Positions 53,553-64,000 of a DNA stretch of 64,000 nt are shown here, piece by piece. Below the pieces are notes generated by a model. That model was not told where the DNA came from. It worked only from the letters and a program-made list of their open reading frames with translations, and did no database searches. Every line of letters begins with the position of its first letter. Positions within the stretch are counted from its first letter, which is position 1. Both the position numbers and the translations under genes were made by a program. This DNA comes from Taenia hydatigena (Eukaryota > Platyhelminthes > Cestoda > Cyclophyllidea > Taeniidae): the NCBI GenBank assembly GCA_036345935.2, contig JADWOT020000003.1, positions 23,144,509 to 23,208,508 on the forward strand, read 5' to 3'.

Positions 53553-53991
53553 GCAGGAATGCATAAATAAATAATCACTTATTACTATGATCCAAAGAAA
53601 GTACATACTTCATCTTCTAAAAATAAAACAATACAAAACTAATGCCGCCCTAATATTGACCTTCAATTTTCATTATAGTGCTGAAGGTTTAGTAAATATG
53701 GATTTATCCTTTTTACGACACTTTTCAAGTGCACACAATTCATGTTTATTGCGTTTTTACGTTGGATGTTTATTCCTTACGAATTAATTTGCAGGTGTTT
53801 AACCTTTTTGCTAGCAGCACATTCATACTTGCCTTTTTTTACCGGATAAGCAAATAAGGGGAACATTTGTCGTTTCGTGAAAGAGCGCTTGATTCAGATT
53901 GTTCAACTAATTAAGAATGGACAACAACGTTGGGGTTGGTTTTTCCCGTATACTTTCACGTTCAACTTAGAAGCCCTTCGTTTTTCCTGTG
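53553..53991. other. 5' flank of NELF-B
   Basis: AT-rich upstream region of the NELF-B start codon. A candidate acceptor (GTTCAACTTAG) ends at 53970, 21 bases before the ATG. No TATA box recognised. Confidence 0.4.
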
Positions 53992-56900
53992 ATGAAAAAA
54001 TCTATAGAAGAGTTGTTTATGAATGGAACGGCCAGCAAGGAGGATATAGAAAGTTTTCAAGAAAAGTATTGGGAACAAATGGTGCCGAATTTCAGCCAGG
54101 CTCTCAAAATCCTTGACCTTCACGATGTTAGTCGACACAGTGTTCTTTGGGTAGGTTTCAGCGTTCCATTTTATTGATCGTTAGAACATAAATGATCGCC
54201 TTTTGGAAGCTGTCAAATCCCGCATCCAGGCGAAGGCCGCTGAGGGTGGTGATGATAAAAAGCATCAAAAACTCTGGCAAAAGTTGATTCGTACTGGAAT
54301 GGCCTATATCCATCATCCGTACATGCGGTCAGCCATTATGATGGTTCGTCTGCTTTCTAGGTACTTCTTACTGACCTTAGGTCCTTGGACAAATGAACTC
54401 AATCAAAAGTCGTCACGTTTCATTGATAGTTGACAACGACTATTTGTATAAAGATGCTCCTCTCCCGGTCCTTCGTCATATTTGGATGACTAATCAGAAC
54501 AAGTGGGTTTCCCTCCAGGCTCTTACTCTAATTCCTTTATAGATTTAAAGAGGAGATTACGAACGTTTTGCACGCCTATCAAAGTGCGATGTCAGAGGCA
54601 CTGCTTGATGCTCTGCTGGCTTCCATTACCTCTGCCAATGTAGACACCTTGCCTATTCTCTACTGGCCACAACGCCGGCGTCGGAAGGACCCATCTTTGA
54701 TGAAAATTGTCGAAATGATAGGGGAAAACGAAAATCTCTATGAAAAAGTAACCCAGATTAAAAGCCTCATCGCTTCGTTTAGGCCCTCGGAATTTTACGG
54801 GAGAAAAGTGTGAGGTACCAACAGCTGATAAAGTCCACCACTCGTAGAACAACTTCTACTAGTGAATGTGCCAAGAAGTTCACGGATAGTAAAGCAGGCA
54901 AAGGAGGTGGTAGTCAGAAGAAAGAGGAAAGCGTTACGCCTCACCACATCTTCATTTCTCCCGCCCTTCTACCAGCCCCGCAGTCTTTGGCGGCCGCACT
55001 CCTCTGTACCCTTCGTTTTGATCTCCTTATGTGCTTCAACGAGGCCAAGCTGGACAGGATTTGCGTGACAGATCCAATACATCACTTTGTTTGGTGCATG
55101 GACGCCTGTATCAAGAGCAAGAGAATCGACCGTCGTCACGCCACTGAGCTAGCAGTGCATTTGAACCGACATCGTAGGTACCATTCCAATCATCCGTCTC
55201 TTTCTTCCGAGATCGGACTGGATCAGGATACTTCTGAAGACTGGGTTCCCGACTTAGATGAACGTGGAGTTCGAAAAAAGTCAATGAGAACTCCAAGAGC
55301 TGGCGAGAAACACGCGTTGGAGGATGTGGAGGTGGACTCAGATGAAGGGTTGTCAAAATCGGATCAGGGAGCTTCAGCTTTCGAACGGTTTGCTTGCTTT
55401 TGAATTCTTATTCCGCATTTTAGGGACATACAGATTGTGTGCCGTGATCCTTGGGTTGTGTACACTGTATGCTCCTCCCTCCTCAGGGTTGTTATAACGG
55501 GTTTGTATGATGATAAGTCACCTAAGGTAGGTGACTTCATATCCTCCTATTGGATTATCAATAGAGCATATCTGAAGTTCCATTTCTCGTTCATTTGCTG
55601 ATGCGAGGCTTGGAGAGTGATTTGTGCCCACCAGAGGTAGTTGTGAGCAGGGAGATGTCTAAATCGGAGCCGAAGAATAAGCGGTCCCGTAAGCACGTGG
55701 CTCATGAAGAACCACCAGCTCCGCCACCAAAATTGAAATCGGACCCGGCGACGGTTCTTATCACTCAAGTTCTCCCAGCCGCAGCGCAACTCCATCTCAC
55801 CACTTGGCGTAGCCAGGTTTGCGAAGAAATTCGTAGCATAGCGAATCGAATCTGGCCCAAATCCAGTGGTGGTGGAGGCGACTCTTCCCATTTGCGTCCC
55901 CCTGCCGCATGGCAAAGACGTCTCGATGGTGAGTTTATGCCTCTTAGAGCTCAATACCTCTCCTCTAGCTGTTCAGCCTACGAATGTTGCGATTTCACCC
56001 GCCTATTTGGCTCATCCCGTTGGACATCTTTTCCTACAATATCATGCCCTCTTTGCACTGGAGCGTCGTGAATGGACGGTTCTTCGAGCTCTGCTCAAGG
56101 CTGCGGCAGGAGCTGCTCAAGCAAGGCCTTCAAAATCACCCCGTTTATCGAAAAGTGCATCTTCACCGACACCTGCGTCTGTAAGTCAACCCACAATTGG
56201 ATTCCGCTGGCGTCCAGAGTGTCTGCAAGCGATTTCGCTAGGGATTGCATCGCTGCCTCTCTCTTCGGAGGACTCAACAACTGGAGATGGAGCGCCGGTT
56301 CCAACGACGCCTGCAACGTCTGAAGGAGGCAGTAGTAGTGGATTTATTTCGGAGAAGTCGTCCGTCGGCGCCACTGACCCCTCCTCGGCTTCCTCCACAA
56401 CTGGTGCGACTTCGCCCCTTTCCTCTGCCGTAGCTGTCTCCTCCACTGCTATTAGCACTAGCGCCTCTATTGTAACCCGCGCGGAGTTAGCTAGCCTACT
56501 CCGCACCAGTTTGCCTCTTCAGAGTGATCTCCAACTCCTGGTTCTTGCACAGTGCGCTAAATTGGTCCCTGCAACACCTTCCACTCCAACCACTCCAGGC
56601 TCAACGGGCGCTGTCACTCCGATGCCTAATTTCTTTGCTACTACCGAATTGACGGTGTCTACGAACGTCGCACCTCGGGGTGGTAGTGAAAGGGAGAAGT
56701 TGCTCAATGCTTTATCTCGGCACGTGGAATATCCATCACAAGAAAGTAGTAGTGGTGCGGGAGAAGATAATTCTGTAACCTCTCCTCCTCTCACGCCCAC
56801 GGGATTCAAATCGTCCAACGCAAAGGTTGTGGAAGCTCTAGAGACCCTTCGGCGGGAGTTGGAACGATCCACGGTGAATTGAAGCATCCTTATTATTTAT

Positions 56901-57486
56901 TATTATCCCAAACCAGTAGGTTTATTTATCTACTTTCCCTCATTAGTCCACAGGGACGATTCCAATGATGGGGACACTGAAGCCGGCTTCTGGAATGTCA
57001 GCAACACCTCTGAGTCCGTCGAATAGTGGAGGAACAGTGCCGCAGCAGCAGTGTGGAATGGCTTCACCGAGCAGACTGATGCCGCCTCCAATGCGTTTCG
57101 CCCCACGGTCTGGTGGAGCTCGCTACGGGGCAGGAATGAACGCGTTCCCTATGGCAACCCCTCTAACCAATCCTGGGCTGTCAATGCCTCCACCGCCACC
57201 ACCACTAGCACCCCCACCTGGAAGGCTTCTGCCGTCGCCACCGTTGGCGGATTATCGACCGCCGTCACCCAGTGCGGGCACATCATCGGCAGTTGTTGGA
57301 AGCAGCAGCACTGGTAGTGGTTATCCGACCTACGCGACTCCAATGGTAACAGATATGGGGGAAGGAGGATGTGGATTGGGAAGCTACTCGGTATCATTGT
57401 CACCAACCGGAGATTTAAGACGCTATGCTGCTCCAATGGAATCGCATTCGCCGACCCCACCGCCGCAGCCACCACCATCACCATGA
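53992..57486 (+). CDS. NELFB: NELF-B (COBRA1), negative elongation factor subunit B
   Basis: Exons 53992-54150, 54185-54343, 54381-54502, 54543-54807, 54984-55387, 55424-55526, 55565-55928, 55969-56873 and 56947-57486 join in phase to about 1006 aa (human 580). Introns are 34, 37, 40, 176, 36, 38, 40 and 73 bp. NELF-B landmarks appear in family order: FSQALKILDLHDVSR; NDRLLEAVKSRI; VLRHIWMTNQNKFKEEI; MKIVEMIGENENLYEKV; LLCTLRFDLLMCFNEAKLDR then ICVTDPIHHFVWCMDACI; DIQIVCRDPW; and ATVLITQVLP. It would be the scaffold of the NELF complex that holds RNA polymerase II paused near promoters. Extra length comes from a polar insertion (about 293-369), a Ser/Thr/Gly-rich stretch (about 600-700) and a Pro-rich tail (828-1006). 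The exon 4/5 border is uncertain: the 176-bp intron is open in the downstream frame and donors near 54777 are possible. Confidence 0.87.
55515..55537 (+). promoter_or_regulatory. hairpin over the 5' splice site of NELF-B exon 6
   Basis: AAGTCACCTA (55515-55524) and TAGGTGACTT (55528-55537) are perfect reverse complements separated by three bases. The exon/intron border (CCTAAG|GTAGGT) falls at 55526/55527, in the loop. In RNA the stem would cover both flanks of the donor, including part of the U1 binding site. The inverted repeat is seen directly; a regulatory effect is inference. Confidence 0.4.
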
Positions 57487-58834
57487 AAATGAATGTTTAC
57501 TATCATTGTTGTACAGTCGGGTTTTCTTAATTTGGGTTTTTTTTTTTTTATTCCGATTCTAGTTTTTTTTGCGCAGGTACTCTTTTGGGTGCGCTTTGGA
57601 TTAAAGTATTGTTGTCTTAAGCATAGGCAAGGAAGTCGTGTGGCAGATTTCACTAAGTATTTATTGAAGGCGTACTTACACATATTTGAGGCTGAAATAT
57701 CGGTTTAAACGATGCTTCTGATTGTGGGAATTCGACGAGCTTTTTAGGACCCTGGCTTCCCCAATCTCTACGTTTCCTGTTTGAGTCGGGTAGCCTTATT
57801 CTCTAGCCAGAAACAGCTAGTTTTTAGTCTTTTGCTCCGTTAAAACTTCTTTGTAAGAATACGTGAGGTGGCTGGGGCAAGTGCCATTGATCCTGGAAAA
57901 GTCAGCTTGGTTTCGTCCACCGCCAAACAACGCTATGAAGGGGATGGACTTTTGCAAATCTCTGGACCTGTGGAGTCATAGCAGGAGTCATAGTGCGGCT
58001 ATTCCAATCCTGCTCCATGGGAAGGTTATCAGCAACCGACGTGAATACCAGTGAGCGTGCCCACTTTTGGTTGATAACATTCCTCACACGGAGGATAGCA
58101 GTTTTCACGAACGAACGCTACTTCCTCGAACTTTTTAGAAGTAGAATTGAGTCAAGATGGCGAACTAGTTACCACTAAAAACGTGGTGGCGATGGGGAGT
58201 AACGACTAAATGTTAACGCCATTAGGTTATTTGAATCCATTCTTTTGTCAAAAAACCCTGGTCATGGGCCTACGACCCTAGGAGCAGCCTTGGGAGTATG
58301 AGTTGGGTTCTAGCCTTGAGCGGTGTGATTCAGCTTAATTTTTAGCCCTCTCCCCCACATTCCTCCCAACCATGCGACCAAGAGGGTTTGACCAACACAA
58401 CGCATCGCTGACGTTAAAATAAAAAATCGCCATTACTGCGACAGTATGACTGGCAGCGTCCCAACACAGTGGACCTTTTCTCGACAATCGCCTGTTGTAG
58501 TGATCACGCAGAAGTTCGACTAAGCTGAGAAAACGAAAGAAGTCTCAAAGGAAGATGGTATGTAGAAATATGCCGTTCAATTTAGCTTTGCTTATAGCTG
58601 TGGGATCTCAGTCTCCAAATGATAATATTTAGCCCCGAATTGAGGCAATAATCCTAATGTATTGTAGGATATAAGTGACTACAACAGAAGCCAACATTTG
58701 ATAAAGTTAGTTTTAATAAGTTAAGATATTTTTGATTCCTCAAAAAGAATGGAGCTTAATTGTATCGGTGCACGCCGGTAAGCGTTTTGTCAACTGTGGT
58801 ACACTACGGTTGAGCACAGTGTACAAGCGCACTT
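57487..58834. other. 3' flank of NELF-B, no gene seen
   Basis: An ATTAAA at 57600-57605, about 115 bases after the stop codon and after a T-rich stretch, is a candidate poly(A) signal for NELF-B. No other gene supported. Confidence 0.45.
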
Positions 58835-59013
58835 GTAATACTTTGTTTGAACTACCGGTTTCGGTCAGGGTCACAGAGGTGGCCATATTGCCCTGGCTGC
58901 GTAGGCTTGCCTTTGGGCCATGCCAGCAGCTTACTTCCCCCTGCCCGTTGGATATATGTATTCTAGCCTAGTATTCTGCCTTCTTTTGCCTTCGAGGGAG
59001 CCTCGAAACGCTA
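58835..59013 (-). repeat. solo-LTR-like TRIM fragment, minus orientation
   Basis: On the plus strand: GTAATACTTTGTTTG, CCGGTTTCGGTCAGGGTCAC, GAGGTGGCCATATTGCCC, GGGCCATGCCAGCAG, TTCTAGCCTAGTATTCTGCC and TTCGAGGGAGCCTCGAAACG. This is the LTR 5' half in reverse, ending near the LTR start (TATAG in place of TGTAG). No internal region is attached. Confidence 0.75.
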
Positions 59014-62850
<3,837 letters not shown>

Positions 62851-64000
62851 ACTTAGTGTTCGAATTCTAGCGCATCAATTATTTGAGTTAGTTTGTTGTT
62901 TTATCTTGGCTTTCGACACTAAGCTCTTAGTTCTTGTCTTTTACGTGGAAGGCGAAGTATTGCCAATGGATCTCCTCTGTTAGTGCTTGCGTCCTACTTT
63001 TTAAGGTTAAAATTTAAATTTGGCTCCCTTGGCACACCTTTATCTAGCTTTGTAAACTTCAGGTTATTATCTTTTTTCCTGAAGTTTGTGGACCTTTTTT
63101 TGAAACTCATTACACATTGTGTTGGGTTGATTCAGCCAATAAGGGTAATGAGCAGCTGCCTTGTGAGATTTTCCTGAAAAGTTGTCCTTTCTCGTTGGAT
63201 ATCAGTCTCAGGGAACTTAGTTTAACGTGTTTTAACTCCTCTATTCCCCCCATTGTTTCCTTAAGGACGTTTTTCGTTTTTCTTTTCAAAATGATTCGGT
63301 GACAATGGAAAATGCGCATCATTTTCAGTAAAAATCGTTATTTCCTCCCTACTCTTTTGTCTTTTTTCTAATCTTTTATCTGATGATAGTAATGTATCTA
63401 TTTCTAAACTTCCTTGATCGGTAGAAAGGCATTTCGAAAGTTGAAGCTAAAGATTAGCGTTTTTGATTATGAAGGTAATCTACGTAGTTCTTTGCTCATG
63501 AAGAATTTTTTTCAACGGCAGGTTCTTTTTACTTTTATTGCTACAGTTATTTAAATTTACACAAGGCTGTTAAAACTCCAAGGTCCTTTAGTGACTCAAA
63601 TATTTTTTTTTTGCATCTGGTATCTCTCTAGCTTTCTCGATTGAGTTTTGCTGCATTTCCTTGCTTTGTAAAACATCCAATTCCCTCTAAGCAAAGAAAT
63701 CGTCCCTTATTTAAACTAGTCATCTGAAAATGTGCTTTGCTGCACCTGTCCTAATCCTGGGTTTGAGTTACCCTGAGTTCAATTTTCGTGGCAGCGAGTC
63801 AGTTTGGGTGTTAACCGGCGGGCCACAGACATACTACCAACCTTTATCCATTAATTCCTTCAATCACGGAGCAACTTATTTGGATGCGTCAATTAGCTCT
63901 AGTGTTTTCAAAAGTTGGTACGATCTCTTGTACAGAAAAATCAAATTATCGGGGGAATTGTCGAAATTTTTAATTTTTTTTACTTTTTTCTTGTGTGCAT
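62851..64000. other. 3' flank of TTBK, no gene seen
   Basis: T-rich DNA to the window edge. Three short frames (62983-63177, 63117-63302 and 63110-63322 on the minus strand) overlap one another and show no motif. This is probably 3' UTR or intron of the kinase gene, or intergenic. Confidence 0.45.

Noticed and set aside
56181..56217. a 37-bp GTAAGT...CCAG mini-intron inside NELF-B exon 8
   Set aside because: Removing it shifts the frame and gives a stop within a few codons; the unspliced reading stays open for hundreds of codons.
55595..57486. a separate Ser/Thr- and Pro-rich hypothetical gene downstream of NELF-B
   Set aside because: Splice phases and the segment ATVLITQVLP show that these exons continue NELF-B, linked by 38-bp, 40-bp and 73-bp introns.

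Overview
The window reads as nuclear DNA of a flatworm, most likely a cyclophyllidean tapeworm. Protein-coding genes are split by many very short introns whose lengths cluster at 34-40 bp (for example 36, 35, 37, 34, 37, 40, 36, 38 and 40) and at about 73 bp (73 and 73, with 66 and 71 close by). Long AT-rich introns and intergenic DNA lie between. Scattered pieces of a miniature LTR retrotransposon without coding capacity (TRIM type, as described in taeniid cestodes) fit this placement. The genus cannot be fixed from sequence alone. There are no RNA genes, CRISPR arrays, operons or bacterial features.

Layout, left to right. 1-2955: intergenic DNA with TRIM-type LTR pieces. 2956-4262 (+): LUC7-like U1 snRNP factor, 4 exons. 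4263-6287: convergent intergenic space with a hairpin holding an AATAAA, and the first copy of an approximately 0.8 kb repeat. 6288-27549 (-): a giant SZT2 gene (KICSTOR subunit, about 4241 aa in my 12-exon model), whose first coding exon alone is 6 kb and whose 4.8 kb intron 9 carries the second repeat copy. 27550-28856: divergent promoter region. 28857-43020 (+): EPS15-type endocytic adaptor, 13 exons, 726 aa. 45186-45842 (+): mitochondrial acyl carrier protein. 47181-49911 (-): SNAP29-like SNARE. 49912-53991: intergenic, with two TRIM copies in inverted orientation. 53992-57486 (+): NELF-B, 9 exons, about 1006 aa. 60184-62850 (+): tau-tubulin kinase, CDS in one exon. 62851-64000: nothing recognised.

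I rebuilt the genes by hand, tracking splice-site consensus, reading phase across every junction and similarity to the animal families. All joins listed keep phase. The least certain ones are flagged in the entries: the SZT2 exon 11 start, the NELF-B exon 4/5 border, and possible missing 5' exons. The genes are ordinary housekeeping functions: splicing, nutrient signalling to mTORC1, endocytosis, mitochondrial acyl carrier, membrane fusion, transcription pausing and a microtubule or ciliary kinase. They are not a cluster with a joint function.

I found no convincing new multi-gene system. The items most worth a second look are: 3' splice acceptors just upstream of the start codon of six of the seven genes (candidate spliced-leader sites); a near-perfect inverted repeat centred on a NELF-B 5' splice site; a possible alternative last exon in SNAP29; a sharply bounded near-identical repeat pair inside and beside SZT2; and short ORFs kept open in all three TRIM copies.
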